Assembly (NCBI RefSeq): GCF_019334315.1
Contig: NZ_JAHWGL010000010.1
Span: 1 to 64,000 of the forward strand
DNA length: 64,000 bases
Direction: 5' to 3'
Origin: Hymenobacter profundi
Lineage (GTDB): Bacteria > Bacteroidota > Bacteroidia > Cytophagales > Hymenobacteraceae
Positions within the stretch are counted from its first letter, which is position 1. Every line of letters starts with the position of its first letter. Shown here one piece after another: positions 52,061-61,183 of the stretch. Position numbers and translations under genes: made by a program. The notes under the pieces were generated by a model. The model had not been told where the DNA came from. It did not search any database and worked only from the letters and a program-made list of their open reading frames with translations.

Positions 52061-52658
52061 GCTTGTCGAAGCATCTCTACCGCTTCGTTGGGGCAGCCAA
52101 TCCACATTTACAAATTAATAGCCTGTCAAATTAAGCTTGTCTATCAATTCTTCGCTGGCATCCAGAAACAGTTTGTTGAACGAGCAAGTGCAGTCTCCGA
52201 TTGGTTTGCCATCGGAATTTCTGAACTGCATAGTCCAAGAAATGTCTTCGATTTCAGTCTTGCCTATTAATCTCACTTTCAGCTCGTTTTGAAAAGCAAT
52301 TATCAGAGTGCCTTCATGCTCTTCCGCTACATTCTGAATTTGAGCCTGTGTTAATAGACCCATTAGAAAAACTCTGGCGGGTTCTTCCGGCCCATTGTTG
52401 TTTTCAATGTTGAACGGCGAAGAATGCACCCATTTATTCCATTCAGTCTTATCTGCTAGCTCAATTTCGCTGAAGACAAGGTAGACGCTGATAGCAAGAT
52501 TATCATTGAATAGCTCGCACTCGAAGGCGGTGATATAGTACTTGAATTCCGTGTAATAGGCGCCGGAAAGAGCAGCTTTCAGCACTTCAAATATTTCTTT
52601 TTTATCCGTTGTCATTGCTGTCAAATTCTACTTGCGCGGTAGAGATGCTTCGACAAGC
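52061..52658. repeat. Inverted repeat pair flanking an orphan gene
   Basis: GCTTGTCGAAGCATCTCTAC-CGC (23 bp, 52061-52083) and its exact complement (52636-52658) stand on the two sides of the gene at 52115-52615. Outside the copies further partial similarity is visible (GTCGTGCT at 52051 and AGCATGAC at 52672). Confidence 0.88.
52115..52615 (-). CDS. Orphan protein of unknown function
   Basis: 166 residues from the ATG at 52615 (a TTG at 52624 is also in frame). Acidic and probably alpha/beta, with a long helix start TTDKKEIFEVLKAALSGAY and a C-terminal FLDASEELIDKLN. No membrane segment or known motif. GC content is much lower than in the flanking pur and pyr genes, and it is framed by a 23-bp inverted repeat, so it looks acquired. 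Small acidic alpha/beta proteins of this kind are often immunity or toxin-neutralising proteins, but there is no partner here. Confidence 0.7.
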   Translation of the reverse strand: MTTDKKEIFEVLKAALSGAYYTEFKYYITAFECELFNDNLAISVYLVFSEIELADKTEWNKWVHSSPFNIENNNGPEEPARVFLMGLLTQAQIQNVAEEHEGTLIIAFQNELKVRLIGKTEIEDISWTMQFRNSDGKPIGDCTCSFNKLFLDASEELIDKLNLTGY

Positions 52659-52689
52659 GGACGCCAGATCAAGCATGACGTTCTACTTA

Positions 52690-53967
52690 TCAGCGCTCCA
52701 GTAGAATTTCCGTCCCCAAAATCACCAGGTCTACTCGGCCTTTCAACGTCTGGTCGATGAAGGGCGTGTTCTGAGATTTGGACTTCATGAATTCCTGCGT
52801 GAAGGTCGTTTCTGCTTCGGTATCGAACAGGACGCAGTTGGCTTCCTGGCCGACTTCGATAGTGGGTACCGACAGGCCCATCAGACGGCGCGGCTCCGCC
52901 GAATAGCGCTTCACTACCAGGTCCCACCCAAATTTTTCGGGCCGCACGAAGAAGTGATACAGCGACACCAGTGCCGTTTCCAGGCCGGTGATGCCGTTGG
53001 GCGCGCTGATGAAATCCTGGGCTTTTTCAAACGGCGTGTGCGGCGCGTGGTCTGTGGCAATCAGATCGAAGACGCCCTCGATGAGCCCTTCGAGTAGGGC
53101 ATCGCAATCCGCCTGCGTGCGTAGCGGCGGGTTCATCTTGTAGTTGGTGTCGTAGTCGCCGATGTGCTCATCGGTGAACAGCAGGTGGTGCGGGGCCACT
53201 TCGGCCGTCACCTTCACATCGCCACGCGATTTCCACCAGCGGATGGTTTCCATACCCAGCTTGCTCGACACGTGCTGGATGTGCACGTGCGCGCCCGCCG
53301 CCCGGGCCAGGCGAATGTCGCGGTCGATGATGATTTCCTCTGCGCACGCCGGCGAGCCCTTGATGCCGAGCCGGTAGCTCATCACCCCTTCGTTGAGGGC
53401 ACGCGGCCCGGCTAGTTCGGGTACTTCGCAGTGGCTGGCGAAAAACATCCCAAACTCGGTGGCGTACTGCATGGCCCGCAACAGTACTGCCGGGTCGTTG
53501 GTGGTGTCTCCGTCGTCGGTGAGCATGGTTACCCCGAGTCTGTGCATACCTTCAATTTCAGCCAGTTCCTTACCCTCGCGGTTCTTGGTGACGCAGCCGG
53601 AGGTGTACACCGGAATGCGCGACCGGTGCTTGGCATTTTCCAGCACAGTGGCTACTACTGTCGCTGAGTCGATGGCCGGGCGGGTGTTCGGCATCATTAC
53701 CACGCCGGTAATACCGCCATTGATGGCCGCCTCGCTTCCCGTAGTAATGGTTTCCTTGTTCTCAAACCCTGGGGCGCGAAAATGAACGTGCGCATCAAAC
53801 ATACCTGGCATAAGCACCCGGCCGCGTGCGTCGATGACACGCACGCCCTCGGGAATGGCTAGGTTGCTGCCGATGTCCTGAATTTTTCCTTCGACAATCA
53901 GGACATCGCCCTCGAGCAGCACAGGTGAATTTTCGGAGGCGATGCGGGCGTTTTGAAGGAGAAGCAT
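52690..53967 (-). CDS. pyrC: Dihydroorotase
   Basis: 425 residues, amidohydrolase fold. It closes carbamoyl aspartate to dihydroorotate in pyrimidine synthesis. The metal-binding start is DAHVHFRAPG (His60, His62), then MPNTRPAID, a further metal His in VHIQHVSS, and ATDHAPHTPFEK near the catalytic Asp. The sequence FRAPGFENKETI differs slightly from the LREPGxxxKED pattern of other type I enzymes, but all ligands seem to be kept. Same strand as pyrB, 79 bp downstream of it. Confidence 0.95.
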   Translation of the reverse strand: MLLLQNARIASENSPVLLEGDVLIVEGKIQDIGSNLAIPEGVRVIDARGRVLMPGMFDAHVHFRAPGFENKETITTGSEAAINGGITGVVMMPNTRPAIDSATVVATVLENAKHRSRIPVYTSGCVTKNREGKELAEIEGMHRLGVTMLTDDGDTTNDPAVLLRAMQYATEFGMFFASHCEVPELAGPRALNEGVMSYRLGIKGSPACAEEIIIDRDIRLARAAGAHVHIQHVSSKLGMETIRWWKSRGDVKVTAEVAPHHLLFTDEHIGDYDTNYKMNPPLRTQADCDALLEGLIEGVFDLIATDHAPHTPFEKAQDFISAPNGITGLETALVSLYHFFVRPEKFGWDLVVKRYSAEPRRLMGLSVPTIEVGQEANCVLFDTEAETTFTQEFMKSKSQNTPFIDQTLKGRVDLVILGTEILLER

Positions 53968-54046
53968 GAAGTGATAATTTCTGTAAACCGGCTAGGGTTG
54001 TTGAAGATGTACATTAAAAAGTGGCGTCAGCTGTTGCGTCTGGCGG

Positions 54047-55027
54047 TTAGGGCATAACTAGCTTCGAGCTAGCCCGCTGCTGCGCAGCATACGACTCCTG
54101 CCGCGGAAATTCTCCGCCCGGCGTGAGCCAGTCGAGCACAGCCATGCGGATGGAGATGCCGTTTTCGACCTGGTTGGTGATGAGGCTGCGCTCGTAATCC
54201 ATCACGGCGTCGCACAGCTCGACCCCGCGGTTCACGGGGCCGGGGTGCATGATGTAGAGGCCCCGGTCGCGGATTTCGGCCAGCCGGGCAGTGGTGATGC
54301 CGTAAACCCGGTGGTATTCGCGGACGCTGGGGAAGAATTGCACGTCCTGGCGCTCCATCTGCACGCGAAGCAGGTACACCACATCGGGCGCCCAGGCCAT
54401 GGCCGTTTCATAGTCGGTGAAGCGGGGGATGGTTGCCGGGCCGTATTTGGGTACCAGCGAGCCTGGGCCCAGGTAAGCGACTTCGACGCCCAGCTTTTGC
54501 AGCAGGGTGCTGGTAGAGCGCGCAACGCGGGAGTGGAGGATATCGCCGATAATGAGGACTTTTTTGCCCCGAGGGTCGGAGAATTTTTCCCGAATGGTGA
54601 AGGCGTCCAGCAGGGCCTGGGTGGGGTGCTCGTGCGCCCCGTCGCCGGCGTTGATAACTGAGGCTGTGGTTTGGCGGGCAATCATGCCGGGTAGGCCGGG
54701 GTGACTGTGGCGGACGACGATGTAGTCGGTGCGCATGGCCTGGAGCGTCTCGATTGTCTCGCGCACCGACTCGCCTTTGGTGATAGAGGAGTGGTCGACG
54801 TTGAAATTCGTTACCTCCGCCGAGAGGCGTTTGGCGGCCACCTCGAAGGAGGAGTGCGTCCGGGTGCTGGCCTCATAGAATAGCATGAGCACGGACTTGC
54901 CATCGAGGGCAGGAATTTTCTTCACCGATTGGGTGAACAATTTTTTAAAGGACGTGGATTGGTCGAGCAAAAACTCGATTTCCTCACGGTGAAGGGATGC
55001 GATGTCGAGCAGGTCTTTACGTGCCAT
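54047..55027 (-). CDS. pyrB: Aspartate carbamoyltransferase catalytic chain
   Basis: 326 residues. It joins carbamoyl phosphate and aspartate, the first committed pyrimidine step. The carbamoyl-phosphate motif STRTHSSFE (residues 54-62) and HPTQALLDAFTI are intact, along with VYLLRVQMER and HPGPVNRG for the aspartate domain. No pyrI regulatory chain is near. A long 5' leader with a terminator-like hairpin precedes it (see 55265-55449). Confidence 0.96.
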   Translation of the reverse strand: MARKDLLDIASLHREEIEFLLDQSTSFKKLFTQSVKKIPALDGKSVLMLFYEASTRTHSSFEVAAKRLSAEVTNFNVDHSSITKGESVRETIETLQAMRTDYIVVRHSHPGLPGMIARQTTASVINAGDGAHEHPTQALLDAFTIREKFSDPRGKKVLIIGDILHSRVARSTSTLLQKLGVEVAYLGPGSLVPKYGPATIPRFTDYETAMAWAPDVVYLLRVQMERQDVQFFPSVREYHRVYGITTARLAEIRDRGLYIMHPGPVNRGVELCDAVMDYERSLITNQVENGISIRMAVLDWLTPGGEFPRQESYAAQQRASSKLVMP

Positions 55028-55264
55028 ACCGGAGTTGAGGAAAAGTGAGGTTGTCTAACTAAAAAGGAACAAGGTGAAGTCTTATCTGCTACTACCCATG
55101 ATGGAGCAGCCACCTACTCGCGTGTGGGCTGAGGCATTAGCGGCAGCAACCACGGTTGGGGGCGAGCGTGTTGGTGTTCAGGGGGGTAGGGTAGGGGGTA
55201 GGAGCGTTTAAGGTATGCCCTACAAATTGGTGGCGGGGCGACAGCCGACGAACGCACTGGGCAT

Positions 55265-55293
55265 AAAAAAACCGTTTCGAAATCCGAAACGGT
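55265..55293 (-). terminator. pyrB leader: Terminator-like hairpin in the pyrB leader (candidate attenuator)
   Basis: On the minus strand ACCGTTTCG, a 5-nt loop and CGAAACGGT are followed by TTTTTTT. It lies about 240 nt upstream of the pyrB start, with no gene ending before it. U-rich tracts (TTTTCCC, GATTTTGC, GTTTTTTC) precede it on the same strand, as in the pyrBI leader of enterobacteria, where UTP level sets read-through. Confidence 0.7.
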
Positions 55294-55441
55294 GGCGGCG
55301 CAACACCCAGAAAAAACAACGGAAATACCAGAAGCAAAATCGGGAAAACCAACGGTGGCGAAGACCTTGCGGCCTACTCGCGGCTCCCCGCCGAGCAGGG
55401 CCCCGCGCTTCATCATCAAGTTTTTTGGTTGAAGCACGATG

Positions 55442-55449
55442 CAAAGCTA
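55442..55449 (-). promoter_or_regulatory. Possible -7 box of the pyrB leader
   Basis: Minus-strand TAGCTTTG matches TAnnTTTG. The -33 element is weak (TTA at about 20-nt spacing). A start near 55435 would give a leader of about 170 nt up to the hairpin. Confidence 0.45.
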
Positions 55450-55992
55450 CGGTATTGTTACGTATTCTTTAAGCATGTTAAGCAAGAATTTCTGTTGAGG
55501 CAAACGTACGCATTGAGGAAAAACGAGCAAAAAACCTCTGGCTTACTAGGCTACGCGGAAGCGTTTCGGGCTGATTTGGTGCCTCTATTCCTTCAGCTGT
55601 AAGTTGGGTCTTGGGGGTAGACGCATGGCTTAGGGTAGAGCTCCTGTCGAAAAGCAAAAAGCGCATCCAAATCAAGGCTCAGGGCATCTTGTAAATCCTC
55701 GTTGGAGAAATCAAATTCTCAGTGCGGAGGCGGTGGCCTGATGGTATTTTTAGTAGGCCTACCCTGCTGGTGCCACAAACTACAAACCTCTCTGCGGACT
55801 TGATAGATTGTAAAATAAACATATAATCTTCTTGATTTCAGATGGTTATTTGTTTAAAACACGGCCAAGGCTTACCCCAGAAACCCGAAGCGCTCTAAAA
55901 AAAAGCGTGCTATAATCAACTATGTTGAGCGAAAGTCGGTAGATACTCGTTGCCACACACGAACCTTTTCGTAACGCTCCTGTTGTCCTGAT

Positions 55993-56205
55993 ATGTCTGA
56001 CTCCACTAAACGCGCCCGGGTACGCAAGCCCGTTGAATCGCCAAGCACACCTCTTTCTTCGGCAGAACACCTGGCAGCACTCCACGCCCGTGAAGCGGGT
56101 AAAACTGTCATGTATCAGGTAGACGCCTGGGGTCATGTGGAAACGCGCTTTGTTCGGTCGCAGAACGTTGAGGCGTGGCTTGCCAAAGGCTTCTTTGTTC
56201 GCTAG
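55993..56205 (+). CDS. Small orphan protein, 70 residues
   Basis: Basic N-terminus (MSDSTKRARVRKP), then a helix (SSAEHLAALHAREAG) and a short beta part with MYQVDAWGHVETRF. A strong terminator lies 27 bp after the stop, which supports a real transcript. No family recognised. Small basic proteins of this kind may bind nucleic acid, but that is only a guess. Confidence 0.65.
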   Translation: MSDSTKRARVRKPVESPSTPLSSAEHLAALHAREAGKTVMYQVDAWGHVETRFVRSQNVEAWLAKGFFVR

Positions 56206-56231
56206 CCCCGCGCAACCATAGTGCATTCCTG

Positions 56232-56262
56232 AAGCTCCGTTGATAAACGGAGCTTTTTGTTT
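56232..56262 (+). terminator. Intrinsic terminator of the small orphan gene
   Basis: AAGCTCCGTT (56232-56241) pairs with AACGGAGCTT (56246-56255), followed by TTTGTTTTT. Confidence 0.9.
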
Positions 56263-56701
56263 TTCCACCTGGTGCCTCAAGCCGCCAGAATGTGGCTACC
56301 GGGGGTAGGGCGCGCGTAGACTAGTAGATTCCGCTAAGAGATTGAAAATTGCTAATTCATCGTCCTTTTACAGTATCGAAGCCTTGGCTACGGCATTCGC
56401 TTAGTAACCACTAGTTGCAATAGCCCTTGCTGGCGGTGCTCTTAGAGGAGCGACGTACGTGCGACGCCCGATTTTTTCGGTTGGAGGAATGCGCGTACCG
56501 CCATTAGTTTCAGAGCAAAGATTGATTTGCGAAAAAATTGCATCCATCCTCTGCTAACAGCTTACGTAGAAAGTGTGTAGCAGCTAGTGAGGCCAGCTGC
56601 AGCCTACCCTACCCGCCGAGCCCAAACGGCCACTACCCACGCACCGCTGTGCGTATCCAGAATGTATCGCAGACATTAACCTTCGAAAACTGTACGATTT
56701 T
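56263..56701. other. Intergenic stretch, no gene seen
   Basis: About 440 bp with mixed base content and no supported coding sequence, RNA gene or strong hairpin. Confidence 0.45.
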
Positions 56702-56905
56702 ATGAGTGACTTAGCTAACCTACAGACTTTGCTTGGCCAAACCCTTCGCATACAGTACCAGCTCCAAGGCTCGGAGCAGGGTAACGCCACACTCACCGTG
56801 CAGCCCGACGACCAATTAGTAGTAGGGCCCGCGGGCAGCCAGCTCGTGTATTCGTTTCAGGATGGGCGCTTCGTGAGCCTGGAGATTCTGGTGGCCGCGG
56901 GATGA
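56702..56905 (+). CDS. Small orphan protein, 67 residues
   Basis: A short acidic protein starting MSDLANLQTLLGQTLRIQYQ, followed by beta strands (ATLTVQPDDQLVVGPAG, LVYSFQDGRFVSLEILV). Its composition suggests a small beta fold. It converges with the large glucosidase gene (stop 13 bp away). The even composition and good codon use make it credible; the function is unknown. Confidence 0.55.
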   Translation: MSDLANLQTLLGQTLRIQYQLQGSEQGNATLTVQPDDQLVVGPAGSQLVYSFQDGRFVSLEILVAAG

Positions 56906-56918
56906 TGCAGCGGGTGCT

Positions 56919-59591
56919 TTAGGGAACGGCACCGGCTTTGGCATCCTGCTCGGCAGAAATGCGCGTCAGACTCTGGGAAGTGAGTAGGCAGGCCAGCAAC
57001 CCGGTCCAGCCGGTTTGGTGGCTGGCACCCAGGCCGCGTCCGTCGTCGCCATGGAAGTATTCGTAGAATAGGGGGTAGTCGCGGAAGTGTGGGTCGTATT
57101 GCATCCGCTCGTTGGCCCCAAAAGATGGCCGACGCCCTGTAGCATCCTGCAAAAACAGTTTGTTCAGGCGTTCTGTGAGGGCGTTGGCAATTTCTTGCAG
57201 GGTGCAGTGGTGGCCGGAGCCCGTTGGGTATTCCACCTGGAAAGCATCGCCGTAGTAGGCGTAGAAGCGTTGCAGTGACTCAATAAGGAGATAATTAATC
57301 GGAAACCAGATGGGGCCGCGCCAGTTGGAGTTGCCGCCAAACATATCCGAATCCGACTCGCCGGGTAAATAGGCTACAGTGAAGTTGGCCTCGGCCGTGG
57401 GAAAGTAGTAGGGCTGCTCTTGGTGGTAACGCGACAACGCCCGAATGCCAAACTCCGACAGAAATTCCTGCTCATCCAGCATGCGGGTGAGCAAACACCG
57501 GAGGCGGTGGCTGCGCAGCAACGACAGCCGATGCCGCGCGCCCTGGCCCGGCACCTGCCAGTGCGACACTAGCTCGGCCAGGTGCGGACGGTTGTGGAGC
57601 AGCCAGCGCAAACGCTGCGCAAATTCGGGTAGGGCGCTGAGCAACGTATCATCGAGTACTTCCACGGCAAACAGCGGAATCAGCCCCACAATGGAGCGTA
57701 CTTTTAGCTTGGTACGCACGCCGTCGGGGGTGTGCAGCACGTCGTAATAAAAGCTGTCTTCCTCGTCCCAGAGGTTGAACTGCCCGTCGCCCCCTTTGGT
57801 CATGGCTTCCACGATGTAGAGGAAATGCTCGAAAAACTTGCTGGCCATTTCCTGGTACACGGGGTTGGTGAGGGCCAGCTCCAGGGCAATGCGCATCAGA
57901 TTCAGTGCGTACATCGCCATCCAGCTGGTGCCGTCGCTCTGCTCGATGTGGCCGCCAGTGGGTAGGGGCGCCGAGCGGTCGAACACGCCGATGTTATCGA
58001 GCCCCAAAAAGCCGCCCTCGAAGATGTTGCGGCCGTTGCGGTCTTTCCGGTTCACCCACCACGAGAAATTCAGGTTGAGCTTATGAAACATAGCCTCCAG
58101 AAAGACGGTGTCGCCATGGCCGTTCCGCTGCAACTGATCCATCTGGTACACGCGCCAGGTAGCCCAGGCGTGCACGGGTGGGTTGGCATCGGAGAGGTTC
58201 CACTCGTAGGCGGGCAGCTGGCCGTTGGGGTGCATGTACCAGTCGCGGGTGAGCAGGCGCAGCTGTTGCTTGGCAAACTCGGCATCGACCATGGCCAGCG
58301 GGATGCAATGGAAAGCCAAATCCCAGGCCGCGTACCAGGGGTACTCCCACTTGTCGGGCATGGAGATGATGTCGGCGTTGTAGAGGTGGCGCCAGTTATT
58401 ATTGCGGCCCGTGCGCCGCTCGCTCGGGGGCGCCACAAACTTGGGGTCACCGTCGAGCCACTGGTTCAGGTCGTAGTAGTAGAACTGCTTGCTCCAGAGC
58501 ATGCCGGCAAAGGCCTGTCGCTGCACGTTGCGGGCATCGGGGTCGGCCATGCCCTGTTGTAGGGTGGCGTAGAACGCATCGGCCTCCTGCCGGCGCTGGG
58601 CGACTACCTGATCGAAATCAGCAAACGGAGCCGGTAGGGGCGTTTTACGCAGGCGTACCCGCACGGTCTGCGCCTGGCCAGCGGCTACAGTCAGCTGGTA
58701 GTGGGCCGCTACTTTGGTGCCGTATTGCGCCGTGTTGATGGCCTCCTGCCTACCCTCTACCAAGTAATCGTTGATGCCGTCCTTGTAGAATTTTCCTTCC
58801 TCGGGCCTGTTATAGAGGCGGACGCCATTGGTGTCGTTATCGCAAAAAAGCAGCGCCGGGGTCTGGTCACAGTAGAGCTGATACTCCCCTAGCTCCGGGT
58901 GCGTTAGGTGCACGGTACCCGGCCCTGTACTGCGTAGCTGCGGGCGGGGACGGTAGTGCTCAAAGGCCCAGGTGTTCCGAAACCACGCCTGAGGCAACAC
59001 GTGCAAATTAGCCGTTTCGGGGCCTCGGTTATGCACCGTTAGTTGCAGCAGCAGGTCTTCTGGCCCCGCCTTGGCGTATTCAATGAACACATCGAAGTAG
59101 CGACTTTCGTCGAAGATGCCCGTGTCAAGCAGTTCATATTCGGGCTCCTGCCGCGTGCGTTGCGCGTTGTGCGCACGCAACTGTGCATACGGAAACGCCT
59201 GCTGCGGATACTTATACAGCATCCGCATGTAGGAGTGGGTAGGAGTGCTGTCGAGATAATAGTACAGCTCCTTCACATCCTCGCCGTGGTTGCCCTCGCC
59301 GTTGGTGAGGCCAAACAGGCGCTCCTTCAGCATCTCATCCTGACCGTTCCAGAGGCCTACGCCCAGGCACAGTAGCTGCCGCGCGTCGCTAACGCCGCCA
59401 ATGCCTTCCTCGCCCCAACGGTAGGCGTAGCGGCGGGCCATATCGTGAGTGATGTAGTTCCAGGCATTGCCGTCAGACGAGTAGTCTTCGCGCACAGTGC
59501 CCCATTGTCGCTCCGTTAGGTAGGGCCCGAATTTCTTCCAGGCGGCTGTTTCGGCGTGATCTTCCGCTAATCGTAGATGTTCTGGGCTCAT
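56919..59591 (-). CDS. GH63-like glucosidase
   Basis: 890 residues without a signal peptide, so cytoplasmic. The N-terminal beta domain (about 1-330) is followed by an (alpha/alpha)6 barrel with [21 protein letters not shown] (the Trp-Asp catalytic acid region), [31 protein letters not shown], and [21 protein letters not shown]. This resembles GH63 enzymes of bacteria that act on alpha-glucosides or glucosylglycerate-type compounds. Its neighbours are trehalose and cyanophycin genes, so a role in stress-sugar turnover is likely. The substrate is not fixed. Confidence 0.87.
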   Translation of the reverse strand: MSPEHLRLAEDHAETAAWKKFGPYLTERQWGTVREDYSSDGNAWNYITHDMARRYAYRWGEEGIGGVSDARQLLCLGVGLWNGQDEMLKERLFGLTNGEGNHGEDVKELYYYLDSTPTHSYMRMLYKYPQQAFPYAQLRAHNAQRTRQEPEYELLDTGIFDESRYFDVFIEYAKAGPEDLLLQLTVHNRGPETANLHVLPQAWFRNTWAFEHYRPRPQLRSTGPGTVHLTHPELGEYQLYCDQTPALLFCDNDTNGVRLYNRPEEGKFYKDGINDYLVEGRQEAINTAQYGTKVAAHYQLTVAAGQAQTVRVRLRKTPLPAPFADFDQVVAQRRQEADAFYATLQQGMADPDARNVQRQAFAGMLWSKQFYYYDLNQWLDGDPKFVAPPSERRTGRNNNWRHLYNADIISMPDKWEYPWYAAWDLAFHCIPLAMVDAEFAKQQLRLLTRDWYMHPNGQLPAYEWNLSDANPPVHAWATWRVYQMDQLQRNGHGDTVFLEAMFHKLNLNFSWWVNRKDRNGRNIFEGGFLGLDNIGVFDRSAPLPTGGHIEQSDGTSWMAMYALNLMRIALELALTNPVYQEMASKFFEHFLYIVEAMTKGGDGQFNLWDEEDSFYYDVLHTPDGVRTKLKVRSIVGLIPLFAVEVLDDTLLSALPEFAQRLRWLLHNRPHLAELVSHWQVPGQGARHRLSLLRSHRLRCLLTRMLDEQEFLSEFGIRALSRYHQEQPYYFPTAEANFTVAYLPGESDSDMFGGNSNWRGPIWFPINYLLIESLQRFYAYYGDAFQVEYPTGSGHHCTLQEIANALTERLNKLFLQDATGRRPSFGANERMQYDPHFRDYPLFYEYFHGDDGRGLGASHQTGWTGLLACLLTSQSLTRISAEQDAKAGAVP

Positions 59592-60142
59592 AGAATAAGA
59601 AGGCGCAACGGGTGCGCGTAGTCAGCATACCAACTTGGCACCCGACAGGCAGTACCGAATTCACGACTTTGACCAGTGATAGTTCACTGGCCAGGCAGTC
59701 GCATCAATACAAGAAAGAAGGAAAGTAGTACGCCGTAGCACGTATCAGACTTCAGGTGAAGAGAGGTATAGCAGGCATGAATATACAGCGGGCGCCCTGG
59801 TCATACGCGGGCTCTAAAAGCTGAGTTTTCGGCGAGCTGAGCCGTATAAGTACTTTTTCTGCCCTCGTCGAGGCTGGCCGACGCCGCGCTACGGGCGGGA
59901 AGGGCTACGGCATGCTGCGTTGCACGGCCGGCAACCCATGAGGCTGGGGCCAACGAGAAAAACACTTAGTGTAAAATCCCTATTTAGCCAGATCGAATTA
60001 CGTATTTTCTGGATGGTGGCCTACAAAGGCCAGGGCGTATAACCAGTAGGTGCAAGGCCCGGCAACTACAAGAGGCCTTCTCCATCGCTCGCCATCGATT
60101 GATCGGGCCTACTCTCGCGTTTCCGTATCCCTTTCTTTTCCT
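59592..60142. other. Divergent promoter region, about 550 bp
   Basis: Lies between the divergent glucosidase and LEA14-like genes. I find no coding sequence or clear TAnnTTTG pair; GGCCTACAAAGGCC near 60019 is a small palindrome. Confidence 0.4.
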
Positions 60143-61054
60143 ATGGCCACCTCTTCTGCTGCCCGTCGTCACCCGGTGCTCACTGGCCTCCTTGTGTTGG
60201 TTGGGGTGCTGTTGGTAGGCGGCGTTGTTGCCTACTTCGCCACTGATAAAGGCAAGGACTTGCTGCCTACCCTAGAGCAGCCGACGCTCAATATCAGCAA
60301 CGTCACCCGCGAAAAAATCAAGGGCCAAATGGTGGTGCAGCTGCATAACCATGCGCCCCTCACGCTTCGCATCGACAGCCTGCGCTACGTGACCCGCGTA
60401 GATGGGAAGCAACTGGCGCAGGGCCACAAAAGCCAACCGCTTGTGGTTCAAAAAAATGCCACCAACCGCCTGGAGCTTCCGCTGGAGTTGAATTTGTCTG
60501 AACTAACCCGTAAAGCCAAAGAAGCGCAGCGCGACTGCGTAACGGTGCACATGCACACCGTGCTCTACGCCGATTTGCCTGGCGTGGGTCCTCAGCAGAT
60601 TCCGGTAGATGTGCGCAAGCGCGTATACATTCCTAAACTGCCTAAGATTGAGGTAGCCGATGTAGACGTGACCAAGCTAGGCCTAAAAAACGGCGAAGCA
60701 GTGGTAAACCTGCGCGTGACGAATTACGAATCCCTCCCATTCACGGTCAAGCAGGTAAATTATCGTTTCCAGATAGAAGACGACCTCGACGTGAAGGGCC
60801 AGGAAACCAAGAGCGTTACGTTTCGCAAAAAGGGCATCGAGCTACTGCCCATTCACGTTCGGTTCGACACCAAGTCGATGCCGAAGGTGCTGTTCAAGTC
60901 TCTATTCAAGGCCAAGAAAACCAACTATAAACTCACAGGCACCGCCACTGTGGCGGCCGGCGAGGCCAGCGCCCGCGACGCTACCATGCGCTTCAACAGC
61001 ACCGGCACCGTGAAGGACCTGAAGGAGCTGGCCAAAGCCAATAAGGAAAAGTGA
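60143..61054 (+). CDS. LEA14-like (WHy domain) membrane-anchored protein
   Basis: 303 residues from the ATG at 60143. One N-terminal membrane helix (about 12-32, LTGLLVLVGVLLVGGVVAYFA) is followed by two beta-sandwich domains. Both have the pattern of water-stress/LEA14 domains: ISNVTREKIKGQMVVQLHNHAPLTLRIDSLRY and the second VTKLGLKNGEAVVNLRVTNYESLPFTVKQVNYRF. Such domains are linked to desiccation and other stress. It is followed convergently by the trehalose gene, another stress-solute function. Confidence 0.85.
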   Translation: MATSSAARRHPVLTGLLVLVGVLLVGGVVAYFATDKGKDLLPTLEQPTLNISNVTREKIKGQMVVQLHNHAPLTLRIDSLRYVTRVDGKQLAQGHKSQPLVVQKNATNRLELPLELNLSELTRKAKEAQRDCVTVHMHTVLYADLPGVGPQQIPVDVRKRVYIPKLPKIEVADVDVTKLGLKNGEAVVNLRVTNYESLPFTVKQVNYRFQIEDDLDVKGQETKSVTFRKKGIELLPIHVRFDTKSMPKVLFKSLFKAKKTNYKLTGTATVAAGEASARDATMRFNSTGTVKDLKELAKANKEK

Positions 61055-61183
61055 AAGCCGAACGGCACCTGCACGAAGTCGGTCTAACATAATGCCGCCG
61101 CCCGCAGCAGAGCTGCTGGGGCTAGCACAGCCGAGCGAGTGCAGAAAGGGCAGAAGTTCTACCTGAATACAAAAAGCACAGCA

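Larger units (their letters stand above)
55028..55992. other. Long intergenic stretch, pyrB leader and spacer
   Basis: About 965 bp. The part next to pyrB (55028-55449) holds a probable transcribed leader with an attenuator-type hairpin. Around 55182-55201 the words GGGTAGG repeat three times. The rest (55450-55992) shows no trustworthy gene; reading frames there have odd compositions. Confidence 0.5.

Noticed and set aside
52115..52615. Toxin-antitoxin pair
   Set aside because: The gene is alone; no toxin-like partner is next to it, so an immunity role is only a possibility.
55114..55472. Reading frames on both strands in the pyrB leader
   Set aside because: Compositions are extreme (Arg/Lys/Gln on plus, Phe/Trp on minus) and they overlap a terminator hairpin; a leader peptide cannot be excluded but no stand-alone gene is supported.
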